From: Dictyobacter vulcani
GTDB taxonomy: Bacteria > Chloroflexota > Ktedonobacteria > Ktedonobacterales > Ktedonobacteraceae
NCBI RefSeq assembly: GCF_008974265.1
Contig: NZ_BKZW01000002.1
Coordinates: forward strand, 372,001-436,000
Direction: 5' to 3'
Length of the DNA: 64,000 bases
A program made the position numbers and the translations under genes. Shown one piece after another: positions 1 to 8,769 of the stretch (position 1 is the first letter of the stretch; every line of letters starts with the position of its first letter). Below the pieces are notes generated by a model. The model had not been told where the DNA came from, ran no database searches, and worked only from the letters and a program-made list of their open reading frames with translations.

Positions 1-543
1 TTTTGTGTGCTCATCGAGTGTACCGTTTCTATGCTGGCGCCGCTTTAGATGCCTCTAAAATGGTGTTTTGAAATTTGGATGTCAAATTGGATATAAAACG
101 GTATATTTGCACTTTTGAATTATCCTCTTAATAGGCTCCCCAGGCTCCTTTATTGGGTCCACGGTTTGGACCCTGTTTGATACCAGTCTTTACCAATTCC
201 ACTTTATCGTGAGGAGCGCAGAGGATGTCTTTTCTGAAGATGTGAGCTCAAAAGTGCATTTGTACCGAACCGTTATGAACCGGCGTAAACCGCCTCGTTT
301 TTGGAAATTGGCTGTGTGATGGTGGCGTTTCTCAATGCGGCTGGGGTGGATATCTCATGCACTATTTGACCTATGTCTCGGCGTATTATGCGACGAGTGA
401 TCCAACAGGTACGTATGGAGCTTGTTTTCGCCGTGCATATTCATTATAAGAGCTGTACTCTGGAAGTTGCTCAGCCTTGCAAAAAGCTTTCCTTTCTACT
501 ATAATGAGTACGTACTCAGTCATTATTCGATTGGTGAGAGTGT
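1..543. other. Intergenic region with an imperfect inverted repeat
   Basis: No convincing gene is visible. Positions 99-118 and 248-267 form an imperfect inverted repeat (about 16 to 17 of 20 bases match) around a short hairpin at 155-173 (arms GGGTCC/GGACCC). This could be the remains of a small mobile element. The last 40 bases hold the promoter and operator of the TetR gene that follows. Confidence 0.4.
503..524. promoter_or_regulatory. Palindromic operator before TetR gene
   Basis: A perfect 14-bp palindrome, TGAGTACGTACTCA, occupies 505-518. It lies inside a wider AATGA...TCATT dyad (503-524), 26 bases before the TetR start codon. A related dyad with the same TGAGT half-site lies just after the TetR gene. 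Palindromes in this place are typical autoregulatory TetR operators. Binding by this regulator is inferred. Confidence 0.6.
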
Positions 544-1116
544 ATGGCAAGAACCAAAAGTCCAGAGAAACGCGACGCTATCCTTGCGGCAGCAGTTCAA
601 CTGATTGCCGAGCAAGGTTTGAGTGTCCCTACGTCCAAAATCGCCAAAGTAGCCGGAGTCTCAGAAGGATCACTATTTACTTACTTTGAGACCAAGGAGA
701 CACTGTTCAATGAATTGTATTTGGAATTGAAGGCCGAAGTGCGAGCAAATATGCTCGACGCGTATCCTGCCCATGCAAGCTTAGGGGTCCGTGCTCGTTG
801 GGTTTGGGACATGTATGTTCGGTTCGGCATTGCTCATCCTGATAAATACAAAGTCATCACCCAATTGAGCGTTTCGGATTCCATCTGGGAACAGACCAAA
901 CGCTTGAGTCTGGAAGGATACGAAGCTCTTCATGCGATGATTCAAGAGACGTTTGCCTGTGGTGCTCTCAAAGATCAGCCCTATGAATTTGGTACGGCCT
1001 TACTCCTCTCCCTCATGAATATGACCATTGAGTTCATTGAACTCCATCCTTCAGAGGCAGACCGTTTTTGGGATGCTGGCTTTACCGCTTTCTGGAATGC
1101 GGTGACAGGATCCTAA
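544..1116 (+). CDS. TetR/AcrR family transcriptional regulator
   Basis: This 190-residue protein has the TetR layout: an N-terminal helix-turn-helix at about residues 28-52 (IAKVAGVSEGSLFTYFETK core) and a divergent helical ligand-binding domain. The start follows a GGTGAGAG purine stretch. The gene is followed by a short-chain dehydrogenase on the same strand. Palindromes with a TGAGT half-site lie both upstream of this gene and between the two genes, so it probably represses itself and the dehydrogenase. The inducer cannot be told from sequence. Confidence 0.9.
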   Translation: MARTKSPEKRDAILAAAVQLIAEQGLSVPTSKIAKVAGVSEGSLFTYFETKETLFNELYLELKAEVRANMLDAYPAHASLGVRARWVWDMYVRFGIAHPDKYKVITQLSVSDSIWEQTKRLSLEGYEALHAMIQETFACGALKDQPYEFGTALLLSLMNMTIEFIELHPSEADRFWDAGFTAFWNAVTGS

Positions 1117-1128
1117 AAATTTTCTTCT

Positions 1129-1170
1129 TAAATGAGTGCCTGAGCACTCATTTATAAAACAAATGAGTGT
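1129..1170. promoter_or_regulatory. Operator dyad between TetR and SDR genes
   Basis: Positions 1129-1139 and 1144-1154 are 11-bp inverted arms (TAAATGAGTGC and its complement) around a 4-base spacer. A further half-site, AAATGAGTGT, follows at 1161-1170. The arms share TGAGT with the palindrome at 505-518. The site is about 150 bases before the dehydrogenase start and fits a second operator for the TetR protein. Confidence 0.6.
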
Positions 1171-1288
1171 CACACGTTGTCTGCCTATGAGATTGTGCCA
1201 GGGTAAATGGGACGTGTGTGTGATCAATCACGGCTCTCCACGCTTCTGGTACAACCGCAAACACGCCTATTTCCTTCAGGAGATTTTT

Positions 1289-2272
1289 ATGACCATACCC
1301 AATTCACTCATCACAACCAGATTTAACGCCACGAGCATTGCTGCGGACGTCGTGGCTGGTCTCGACCTCACCAGTGTTCGTGCCATCGTCACCGGAGCCT
1401 CGTCCGGCATCGGCCTTGAGACCGCTCGGGCACTCGCCAGCGCTGGCGCGGAAGTAACACTCGCGGTCCGCAATATCGCCGCTGGTGCGAAGGCTGCCGA
1501 GGACATTGCGAAGTCAACCAGGAATGAGCGTGTGCGCGTCATCGCTCTGGATCTTGCCAATCAAGCCTCAGTAGCCAACTTTGTCCAGAGCTGGAAGGGA
1601 CCGCTGCATCTGCTGATCAATAATGCAGGGGCCATTCCGAGCACTCTGTCCCGGACTGTGGAAGGCTGGGAACTGCAGTTCGCCACCAATTACCTTGGCC
1701 ACTTCACTCTGAGCCTTGGATTGCATGACGCCCTCGCCGTTGGTGCCCGCGAATGGGGCGAGGCACGCATCGTCTCGGTCAGTTCTACCGCACATATGAG
1801 ATCACCAGTCGTGTTCGACGACATCCACTTTGAACGACGCGAGTACGACCCGCAGGCGGCCTACGCACAGTCCAAGACCGCCAACTCGTTATTTGCGGTT
1901 GAAGCCACGCGCCGCTGGGCCGCCGATGGCATCGTCACCAACACTGCCAACCCCGGCGGTATCGCCACCGGATTGCAAAGAGACTTCACACAGAAACAAA
2001 AAGATTACCTGGCCGCCGCCGAGGCCGCAGGAGTCTTCGTCTACAAGACTGTCGAGCAAGGTGCCGCTACTACCCTCGTCGCGGCAGTTGCCCCCGAATT
2101 CGCCCACACCGGCGGACACTATCTTACCGACGGCCAGGAGGCCCACACAGTGCCCAACGACGCCGACTTATTCAAAAACAGTGATGGTGTCAAGCAGTGG
2201 GCGATCGACCCGGACATCGCACAGAAACTGTGGACGGTCTCGCTCGAACTCATCGGCCAACCAGCCGCGTAA
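1289..2272 (+). CDS. Short-chain dehydrogenase/reductase (SDR)
   Basis: This 327-residue Rossmann-fold oxidoreductase resembles the retinol dehydrogenase/WWOX-like SDR group. From the chosen start the NAD(P)-binding motif TGASSGIG is at 35-42, NNAG at 111-114, the catalytic serine at about 165 and YxxxK at Tyr192/Lys196. An in-frame start exists at 1136, but the ATG at 1289 has an AGGAG ribosome site 6 bases upstream, and the 51 extra residues match nothing in the family. The substrate is unknown. Control by the upstream TetR protein is likely from the shared dyads. Confidence 0.88.
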   Translation: MTIPNSLITTRFNATSIAADVVAGLDLTSVRAIVTGASSGIGLETARALASAGAEVTLAVRNIAAGAKAAEDIAKSTRNERVRVIALDLANQASVANFVQSWKGPLHLLINNAGAIPSTLSRTVEGWELQFATNYLGHFTLSLGLHDALAVGAREWGEARIVSVSSTAHMRSPVVFDDIHFERREYDPQAAYAQSKTANSLFAVEATRRWAADGIVTNTANPGGIATGLQRDFTQKQKDYLAAAEAAGVFVYKTVEQGAATTLVAAVAPEFAHTGGHYLTDGQEAHTVPNDADLFKNSDGVKQWAIDPDIAQKLWTVSLELIGQPAA

Positions 2273-2533
2273 GGCGAATCGAATCCGCATTGCGGGGGGA
2301 TGCGTGTCCCTATCTCCGATTTGCTTCTCGTCACCGTTTGCAACAGCCCGAAAAGGACGCTATTTTATGCCTACAAAATGAGCCTTTGCATTTTTCCGAA
2401 AAGCATCAAAGGGATGAGATGAAATTGCACCTCCATATTATGAGGGAGAAGTTTTTCTCAAAAATTGTCTCAATGCATTCTTCAAGCCAATCGTCGGCAA
2501 ATTATCTGAGAGAAACGCGCCAATTTACGGATC

Positions 2534-2646
2534 TTACACACTCTCGGTGAAGGATGAGCTTATCTTCCCTGATTTCGCTTGCTTCTCAAGCATAGAGAAA
2601 CGACTACGATCGTGTTATTGCAAGGCTTATCACCGAAAGTGTGTAA
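2534..2646. repeat. 113-bp element bounded by 17-bp inverted repeats
   Basis: Positions 2534-2550 and 2630-2646 are inverted repeats differing at one of 17 bases (TTACACACTCTCGGTGA on the left). The word CAATTTAC occurs on both sides (2521-2528 and 2651-2658), a few bases outside the repeats. The layout fits a miniature or internally deleted insertion element. The rest of the 2273-2665 gap has no recognisable gene. Confidence 0.45.
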
Positions 2647-2665
2647 AACCCAATTTACCTGAGAA

Positions 2666-2851
2666 ATGACACAGACGGGTTTCATGTACACAGCGTGGGG
2701 GCATTTTCAAGTATATGCCTCAGCTTCGTTCATTATTGTCCTCGCCATTGTTTGTGTATGGATCGCTCTTCCGCACCTACAGAGGTACGAGGCGAAAGAG
2801 CAAACGCCAGGTGAACAAGAGGCCGCATTGCTATCGAATGAAGAGAACTGA
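2666..2851 (+). CDS. Hypothetical small single-pass membrane protein
   Basis: This 61-residue reading frame has one clear hydrophobic segment (about residues 19-36) and a charged, Glu-rich C terminus, as expected for a small membrane protein with a cytoplasmic tail. The start codon has only a weak GAGAA ribosome site, and a second ATG lies six codons downstream. No family is recognised. It ends 15 bases before the convergent nucleotidyltransferase gene. Confidence 0.35.
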   Translation: MTQTGFMYTAWGHFQVYASASFIIVLAIVCVWIALPHLQRYEAKEQTPGEQEAALLSNEEN

Positions 2852-2866
2852 AAAAGGTTTTCTCTC

Positions 2867-3463
2867 TCACTGAGCCAACCATTCACGACGCTTTTCATCA
2901 AGAGCGGGGAGTGTCCTGGCGAAATCTACCTCGTCCTTAGGACGCAACCCCTTCGCTTTGTAGAGCAACTGAATTTCTGGAGCAAGATAGGGAATGCCAT
3001 CCCTGGTTACCCCTCCCAGAGTAGAGAGAGAACCACGGATCTGTGCCGTGCGACGAGAAATCCATTGATCATGGTCGGTGTCTATGACCATTAATTGCAG
3101 AGCCCAGGGATCACTCTCGTGCGGACGACACCAAATATCATGGACCGAAGCAGGGAGAAGCATGTCTTGTTTCCATTCTTGCAAAGGCCACGAACCAGGT
3201 AACAGTTCCTCATGCGCTTCTTGAACATCCCATCCTTGAAACTGCGCACGAATCTCGTGCTGATCTCGACGCAGAAAGAGGACATCGATATCCTCATGCT
3301 CTCGCGTTTGAACTCCGAGAAAGAGATCGAGTGCCCATCCGCCAGCGATCCACCAGGGAACCGTGAGCGTGGAAAAGAATTTGGCAATTTTCTCTGGTTG
3401 CCACGGCTGCCATGACCCAAACTGATTTGCCACGTTTGTCGTACCATACCTTTCATGCAGCAT
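2867..3463 (-). CDS. Nucleotidyltransferase, aminoglycoside/lincosamide adenylyltransferase-like
   Basis: This 198-residue protein has the pol-beta-type nucleotidyltransferase signature. GGWALD is at residues 41-46 and the acidic pair HEDID at 56-60, as in the aminoglycoside-2''-adenylyltransferase-like and lincosamide nucleotidyltransferase families. Such enzymes transfer a nucleotide to a hydroxyl of a small molecule, sometimes an antibiotic. The fold assignment is strong. Any resistance role is only inferred, and soil homologues often have unknown substrates. It stands alone, convergent with a small membrane-protein gene. Confidence 0.8.
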   Translation of the reverse strand: MLHERYGTTNVANQFGSWQPWQPEKIAKFFSTLTVPWWIAGGWALDLFLGVQTREHEDIDVLFLRRDQHEIRAQFQGWDVQEAHEELLPGSWPLQEWKQDMLLPASVHDIWCRPHESDPWALQLMVIDTDHDQWISRRTAQIRGSLSTLGGVTRDGIPYLAPEIQLLYKAKGLRPKDEVDFARTLPALDEKRREWLAQ

Positions 3464-3522
3464 TTCCGTATTGACCAGGTAATCCTACCCAATTTGGCGA
3501 CCGCACGCAAGGTTTTTGTACT

Positions 3523-4581
3523 TTAGCCACCATATGCACAGACGCCGATGCGAGGAGAGTTGACGATGGGGAGCATGTTCATCTCCAGGTCTGGGTCTTC
3601 CTTTTCCTCGCATGATTGGCAATAATACAGGAGATCCTCATCACTGTAGTCAACGTTGATCAGGTAAGCTGGTTTGCCACAGTGCGCACAGGTCAATTCG
3701 GGGGCCCGATTCTGGGCCATGAGCGAGACAATCTCCTCTTCTTTACTGGGAAACGGCCCTTCGCGCTCGCTGATGACGCGCAGTGTGAGGCTGGTTGTTG
3801 AACCAAAATCATATTCATAGAAGAAGTTCTTGCCTGGCTTGAGGTTTCTTAGCGCCCGTTGCAGCGGCACATCCATACTCTCGTCCTGCTGGAGAAGTTG
3901 GAGCATATTCTTGATTAATTGCTTGGCGAAGTAACGTTCCATGTAGGCCTTTTGCTCCTCCTCATCAGAAGCACGTGGTGTCGGTCCCCACTTTATCTCT
4001 TTGCCTTTCTGTTGTAAGAAAAGGATCAGGTCATCGACGGACGAGAATTGCCTGCATTCTTTGATCAGCGCGGTTGGTAAAAGTTCTTGAAACTGAGGGA
4101 CGATATTCTGAAAAAATCCATTTGCCTGTTGGAGCACCGTAGCGATGATCTGCTTCTCGCTGCCCTCCTCATCCACAATCTCCTCTGTCTGCGGCTGCGT
4201 GTCAATTTTTCCTGAAGGGGGAAGTGGAGTGACGTCTTCTAGATCGGCCTCGTAATGGACTCCATTAATGGTGAAGGCACTCAAATGACCACAACATTCA
4301 AGCCAGATGTCACGCAGGAAATCATCCAGGATATAGAGTGGTGACAGGGCTGGTATTTCTAGATGCAGCCAGTATTGTGGATTGTACTGACCTTCCACCA
4401 GGAGATGCAGGATCTGGACCTGTTTTCCCTGATATGCTGCTTGCTGGTCGGCGATCTGTGCCTGTCGCGATGTGCAATACTTCAAATGCTGGGTCATTTT
4501 CGCTTTATCCAGTTCCGCCTGGCAGAAATTACAGATCCCGGTTGAAACGATCTTTTTCTTCTTCTTTGTCGTTGTTGTCAT
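3523..4581 (-). CDS. Plasmid pRiA4b ORF-3-like protein with two zinc fingers
   Basis: This 352-residue protein has a zinc-finger-like CxxC...H...C at residues 17-36. The pRiA4b ORF-3-like fold is split into a first part (about 55-115) and a second part with the YDFGST motif (about 245-272). A second CxxC pair (298/301 and 321/324) is near the C terminus. About 130 residues, mostly acidic and helical, separate the two halves of the domain. The domain is often found with mobile elements, but its biochemical role is unknown. The N terminus begins with a run of five lysines. Confidence 0.78.
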   Translation of the reverse strand: MTTTTKKKKKIVSTGICNFCQAELDKAKMTQHLKYCTSRQAQIADQQAAYQGKQVQILHLLVEGQYNPQYWLHLEIPALSPLYILDDFLRDIWLECCGHLSAFTINGVHYEADLEDVTPLPPSGKIDTQPQTEEIVDEEGSEKQIIATVLQQANGFFQNIVPQFQELLPTALIKECRQFSSVDDLILFLQQKGKEIKWGPTPRASDEEEQKAYMERYFAKQLIKNMLQLLQQDESMDVPLQRALRNLKPGKNFFYEYDFGSTTSLTLRVISEREGPFPSKEEEIVSLMAQNRAPELTCAHCGKPAYLINVDYSDEDLLYYCQSCEEKEDPDLEMNMLPIVNSPRIGVCAYGG

Positions 4582-5438
4582 GCTCTTCCCAACTTCTTAT
4601 GTTTATGTGCTTGCCTGCTTGCCTGCGAGCTATCCATGTACTATGTGGCGCTCACGTAGCCTGTCTGCGCGAGCACAACTTTCCATTGCCAGAGTACAGA
4701 CATGATTGAATTCTTTATGGTGTCCTGTATTGCTGATTTACATCCAATCAGGATGCATCATCCTATTTTAACATAGTTCCTCAATCTATCGGTATCTCAT
4801 CCAGGAGGCGCGTCTTTTCTGCTTCCGTTCTATGAAACTGACCCATATATGGACATGAGATTGACCCACTTTTTCGGACAGGACAAATGGGTGTATGAGC
4901 GGGGAGCATGTCTTGTAGAAGAGAATCAGGTGCAATAGAAGGGACGTACCTGGTGGATGAGGAATCCTTCGCTTTGGGTACAATAGTACCTTCTCTCTAT
5001 ATATGATCAGAAAATGAAAGGAACAGCCCGGAAAGGCGATTGCATATATAGAGAGACATAAATGAATGAAAAAACTATGTGTACGTATTGGAATAAAACA
5101 GTTGATCTTTGGGTAATTACTCTGCTAATCAGCAGGGTGTTCTTTCTCGGCTAGTTCTTTTGAAATTGGTCTGGAAAGCCAAAACAGGGAAAACTCCCTC
5201 GCCAGAATAATTGCAAAAACGCTAGCAGTCTCATTTCAATATTTGCAACTATGATACACATTTTATGATGCTTTGATACACATTTCCTGTAGGCTTCTTC
5301 GTATGCCATCAGGAGAAAAGAGAATGTGTCCTTTTCTCTTAACTTGAGCTGGAAAAAGAAAGGAGCGGGTCAGTCTGGCTAGCTTTAGAGCGTATACTAC
5401 TATATATACATCATGCTGACCATACGACCTGTCAAATT
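4582..5438. other. Intergenic region with IS-end relic
   Basis: No intact gene is visible. Positions 4858-4895 contain TTGACCCACTTTTTCGGACA followed by GGACAAATGGGTG. The same layout occurs at the end of the IS3-type relic at 35.8 kb (TTGATCCACTTTTGTGG... GGACAAATGGGTG), so this is probably a leftover IS terminus. The AT-rich stretch from 5060 to 5438 shows nothing recognisable apart from the likely promoter area of the following gene. Confidence 0.45.
4992..5056. repeat. Perfect 14-bp inverted repeat
   Basis: TCTCTCTATATATG (4992-5005) is exactly complementary to CATATATAGAGAGA (5043-5056) with a 37-base loop. The arms are AT-rich and there is no following T tract, so a simple terminator is unlikely. 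It lies next to the IS-end relic and may be part of the same dead element. Confidence 0.4.
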
Positions 5439-6023
5439 ATGCACAAACGAGTAAAAAGTTCATTATATAAGGTAACTTTGCTTCCATCTTCTCCCCTTAC
5501 CACCTCTCAGCTTCCCTTTCCCGAACCCCTGGGAAAGCAAGCCAGAAAAGGCAAAGGGAGAAGGTGGAAGCAGGCTGTGCTTGTTATTTTCGCTGCGATC
5601 GATGTTTTCATGACCTTCTCTTGCTCTCTTCTTTACCTGTACTACCTTCAGCAGTTACCGAAGGTGGACCAGTATATGCATCAAGCGTTACCGAAAGATA
5701 CGCGCGTCTATGATCGCAACACTGTGTTGCTCTACGATCAGCAAAACGCGGAAGGCAGACGGATTTCAGTGCAATCTACCAATATTCCCCGAGTGATGCA
5801 AGATGCAATGACCGCGATTGAAGATAGAACATTCTGGACGAATTCAGGGATTAATACAGAGAGTATTCTGCGGGCTGCTGGAAAGCAGCAAGGCGGTGCT
5901 AGCACCATTACCCAGCAGGTGATTAAGAACCTTTCTCATAATAGCCAGCATACCTTCCAGCGCAAATTGCAGGAAGCGGTTCTCGCTGTCGGACTTACAC
6001 ATAAATATACCAAGACTCAGATC
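5439..6023 (+). pseudogene. Truncated class A penicillin-binding protein (GT51 domain)
   Basis: The product starts like a bifunctional PBP1-type enzyme: a basic cytoplasmic stretch, one membrane anchor (about residues 46-72), then the GT51 glycosyltransferase motifs. The EDRTF motif carries the catalytic Glu, QGGASTITQQ follows, then RKLQEA and KYTKTQI. This domain polymerises lipid II into glycan strands outside the membrane. After KTQI the sequence stops resembling the family, at about position 6023, where an unrelated minus-strand gene begins. The rest of GT51 and the whole transpeptidase domain are missing, so the gene is very likely dead. Confidence 0.82.
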
Positions 6024-6365
6024 TGGATCTTCATTTATCTCTTTAAACTCATTAATGATTTCAAAATGATCTGCCAATTCCTTATAAATTTCTTCTAAGA
6101 GTTCCTTTACTGCTTGATTAAAGTGGTCACACTCATCCTGACGCCAGGGACCTGGATCGGGAGGATAATTCCAGTTCAATGACGCTGTCTGCCAATCCAC
6201 GATGTCATCAGCGCACTTAATGGTTGCTTTTGATAGCGGCAAATCTTCTGGCTGAATATAGCTCCCGAAGCGTTTGCGTGCATCGTCATTCACAGGCCAA
6301 AAGCACGTTGCGCTTCCCGCGTCAAAAAAAAAGCGGATGACATACTGTGGTTTCGTGTTCATCAT
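6024..6365 (-). pseudogene. 3'-truncated hypothetical protein, inverted next to PBP fragment
   Basis: From the ATG pair at 6360-6365, with a GAGGGAAAG ribosome site, the minus strand encodes about 113 residues of an unknown, acidic and Trp-rich protein. The frame then runs antisense into the PBP gene, where the sequence belongs to the other gene. The true C terminus is therefore missing. The product recalls small immunity-type or DUF proteins but no family is recognised. The junction at about 6020-6030 is a rearrangement breakpoint shared with the PBP fragment. Confidence 0.55.
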
Positions 6366-6541
6366 TTTCTTTCCCTCATGTTCTATTATCTCTTTGAATT
6401 CGAAAATTACCTTGTTGTGTCTGACAGAATCTGTGGTTTTGGTGGGCTGATCGGGAGCGCAGAATCGCTGCGACCCCCCACACGCTCTATTCGTTAGCCT
6501 CCTGTTGCTGAGAGTCCCTTCAGACAAAGGCGGTTACTGAT

Positions 6542-6563
6542 CTGTCACCAGGGGCAGAATAGC
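6542..6563. repeat. MITE/IS terminal-repeat relic
   Basis: CTGTCACCAGGGGCAGAATA followed by GC is the same sequence, bar one base, as part of the 40-bp terminal repeat of the element at 33052-33338. A related stretch occurs at 13550. Here only one end remains. Confidence 0.6.
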
Positions 6564-6707
6564 AAGTAAAAACAGCATTAAAGCATAAATAATTTCAGAT
6601 GTTTGCGTAGATATAGAAGATAAATTAGCCGATAAAAGGAGAAATAAGCGCTTCTCGAGTAACAGATCAGGAAATGAATGAGCACAAAGCGTGTAGGTCT
6701 TTCGAAA

Positions 6708-6925
6708 TCAAGCCGAAGCTCGGACATGGTTAAGGATTTCGTCCACGACGCTGACAAGCGGCTGTGTGGCATCGAGTACGATGCCACTGCTGGGTACGTC
6801 TTCTTTTGTGGCGTGTAAACGGAGGATGAGTTCCCGCTCGCTCTTGCGCTTGCCCCAGTCATTATCAGGACGGCTGTCGAGCCGTTCATTATTTACACGT
6901 TTGAGAAACAGTATACCTGATGGGG
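6708..6925 (-). pseudogene. 3' fragment of an AAA_33-type P-loop kinase
   Basis: One frame on the minus strand reads about 60 residues before a stop at 6708-6710. It contains KRVNNERLDSRPDNDWGKRK and ends in a helix with VVDEILNHVRASA. The basic RxDND(W/D)xxxxxRE pattern is typical of the C-terminal half of AAA_33-type small-molecule kinases. The P-loop part is missing, so this is a decayed remnant. An intact, separate kinase of the same broad class follows on the other strand. Confidence 0.5.
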
Positions 6926-7014
6926 AGCGGTTTTTTCAGAGCGATTTATAAACTGAACAAACGCCAGGAGGATAGACTCGCCATCAAGGCCCCTCAATGT
7001 GCCATAATGCAGGT

Positions 7015-7563
7015 ATGAAAGAACCTGCAATGTTGTATCTCTTGGTAGGGCTTCCAGGGGCTGGCAAGACAACAAAAGCCAGGCAATTAGAAGTGGAAGC
7101 CTCCGCCTTACGGTTGACTCCTGATGAGTGGATGAAGACATTATTTGGAAGAAACGATCCGGAAACAAGAGATGTCCTGGAAGGTCGTTTGATCTGGATA
7201 GCTCTGCGTGCTCTTCAGCTTCATACCAACGTCATCCTGGATTTCGGATTTTGGAGCAAAGATGAACGGTCGTCTCTGAGATGGATCGCCAGGCAGATAG
7301 GAGCGAAAAGCCAGGTGATTTATTTGCCGATTGACCCCGAAACGCAATGGAAGCGTGTCCAAAGCCGCTATGGAGAGAGGCCGGACCAGACATGGCAGAT
7401 GAGCGAAGAGGAACTGATGAAATGGCGTGCGTTCTTTAACGAAAACGAACCGGATGAAGCTGAGCTGAATGGTACCATTCTGGAAGACGCCCCTCCTGGA
7501 TATGAGTCCTGGTCTTCCTGGGCGGCCTCACGCTGGCCGTCGTTCCCCAATGAATATGCATGA
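7015..7563 (+). CDS. P-loop kinase/ATPase, AAA_33 family
   Basis: This 182-residue protein begins with a Walker A motif, GLPGAGKTT, about 10 residues from the second ATG. A TPDEWM segment typical of AAA_33 small kinases follows, and a basic lid, RYGERPDQT, lies in the second half. Such proteins phosphorylate small substrates, for instance chloramphenicol phosphotransferase-like or zeta-toxin-like kinases. The substrate is unknown here. The start at 7015 is preferred over the ATG at 6997, which has no ribosome site. The gene stands alone. Confidence 0.8.
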   Translation: MKEPAMLYLLVGLPGAGKTTKARQLEVEASALRLTPDEWMKTLFGRNDPETRDVLEGRLIWIALRALQLHTNVILDFGFWSKDERSSLRWIARQIGAKSQVIYLPIDPETQWKRVQSRYGERPDQTWQMSEEELMKWRAFFNENEPDEAELNGTILEDAPPGYESWSSWAASRWPSFPNEYA

Positions 7564-7972
7564 GCATTTGAAATGCAGGGGAAAGAGTTTGCATAGAGGT
7601 GAGAGAAAGGGCCTAAAGGGTTAAATTGCCCTCCAGACTCTCTATCCTTATTGCCTGTCAATCGCCTTCTGGTCTCGTTTGGAAGCCCTACCTCTCTCCA
7701 CTTCCTACCCGGTTGAGCTCATATACCTCTCGACTCAAAGATGGACAGTCACGCTTCTTGAGGAGTACAATACGTGGAACAGTCTGCCCACTCGCTTTTG
7801 AGCGAGCCCGCAGAAGCTTTCCCTTGGCGCATTGTCAGAGCGAGTGGTTCCGGTATGTTGTCTCTCCTGAACGCAACAGAAGAAAATGGACTCATGAAGG
7901 GAAGGCATGTTGCTATGGATGGTGACGTAACAACATCCATTCACCAGGAATAGTAGTAGAAAGCGAAACTGA
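7564..7972. other. Intergenic region, nothing recognised
   Basis: Several short open frames cross this stretch on both strands, but none has a plausible ribosome site or resembles a known family. No strong hairpin was seen. The last bases act as leader of the YwbE gene. Confidence 0.4.
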
Positions 7973-8170
7973 ATGCCAGATGGACGCCTCCGTCAAGATA
8001 TCCGCTCGGGAATCGAAGTATCAATCGTCCTCAAGCAAGACCAGCGAACAGGAAAATTGACCCGAGGGGTCGTCAAGGATATTTTGACCAACTCCGTTTC
8101 TCACCCACATGGGATCAAGGTACGGCTTGTCGATGGACAGGTCGGGCGCGTACAGAAAATCGAAGAGTAA
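7973..8170 (+). CDS. ywbE: YwbE family protein (DUF2196)
   Basis: This 65-residue protein closely follows the YwbE/DUF2196 family over its full length. The core VLKQDQRTGKLTRG, the VKDILTNS stretch, HPHGIKVRL and the ending DGQVGRVQKI are all conserved. The family is a small, single-domain, beta-rich protein found in Firmicutes, Chloroflexi and others, with unknown function. The gene is monocistronic and is followed by a very strong hairpin. Confidence 0.93.
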   Translation: MPDGRLRQDIRSGIEVSIVLKQDQRTGKLTRGVVKDILTNSVSHPHGIKVRLVDGQVGRVQKIEE

Positions 8171-8201
8171 CATGCCACACAAGGATGAACTTGCTCCATT
8201 T

Positions 8202-8261
8202 CCAACAGTGGATAGTACCCAGGTATCGTGAGCGCAAAACCTGGGTACTATCCACTGTTGG
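8202..8261. terminator. Perfect 23-bp stem-loop after ywbE
   Basis: Positions 8202-8224 and 8239-8261 are perfectly complementary over 23 bases with a 14-base loop. The hairpin begins 31 bases after the ywbE stop codon. No long T tract follows, so it is either a U-poor terminator, an mRNA-stabilising structure or a repeat-type element. Confidence 0.6.
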
Positions 8262-8460
8262 AGTTTGCGTTTGAACTGAGTGCAAACGAAAGCTGATCAT
8301 GACACGTGATATGCTATTCAAGACGAGGTGATGCCTGCATCACCTCGTTTGCCTCTCTGGGCTTTGCTTGTTCATATCCCGACCGATGAAAAAGATCCAG
8401 AAGAGATCGTCATGGATATGCTCGCTCAGATTAATTCAGGCTGATTACTCTACTGCCAGG

Positions 8461-8769
8461 CTAAACCTTTCCATAGAAAAAGAACACCATAGAGAGCAGT
8501 AAAATACCTATTTGAACGATGAGTATAAGCCGCAGCCTTGTGATGAAGGGGCGTTTGATCGTCTTATGCCTGAAGTATTTCCGTGCAGCATAGGCGGCAG
8601 GGGTACCGCCAGCAAATGCGAGGAACAATAAGACGGTCTCTGGAACTCTTCGTCCTCCCATTCTGGCTGAACGCTTATCCAGGCCATAGACGACAAAAGT
8701 GAGGATGTTCAGTACGAGAAAATAACCAATAATAAATGCCACGTTTGCCCTCGTCTCTCTTAGCGACAT
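8461..8769 (-). CDS. DUF1294 family membrane protein
   Basis: This protein of up to 102 residues fits DUF1294: a first membrane helix, the YGLDKRSAR motif, a second hydrophobic region with LLFLAFAGGTPAAY, a basic RKYFRHKT stretch and a last membrane helix. The function is unknown. In other bacteria the domain is often fused to a cold-shock domain, which is absent here. The ATG at 8769 lies inside a perfect hairpin and has no ribosome site. A GTG at 8742 is preceded by GAGGG and may be the true start. Confidence 0.88.
   Translation of the reverse strand: MSLRETRANVAFIIGYFLVLNILTFVVYGLDKRSARMGGRRVPETVLLFLAFAGGTPAAYAARKYFRHKTIKRPFITRLRLILIVQIGILLLSMVFFFYGKV

Noticed and set aside
1568-1795. Open frames antisense to the SDR gene
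   Set aside because: They are mirror frames of a well-supported coding gene with high GC at third positions, and have no ribosome sites.
4786-4983. 65-residue minus-strand frame
   Set aside because: It runs across an IS-end relic and its residues match no family; the DNA repeat explains it better.
7626-7925. 99-residue plus-strand frame before ywbE
   Set aside because: No ribosome site, odd composition rich in Ser and Arg, and competing frames on the other strand; coding is not supported.
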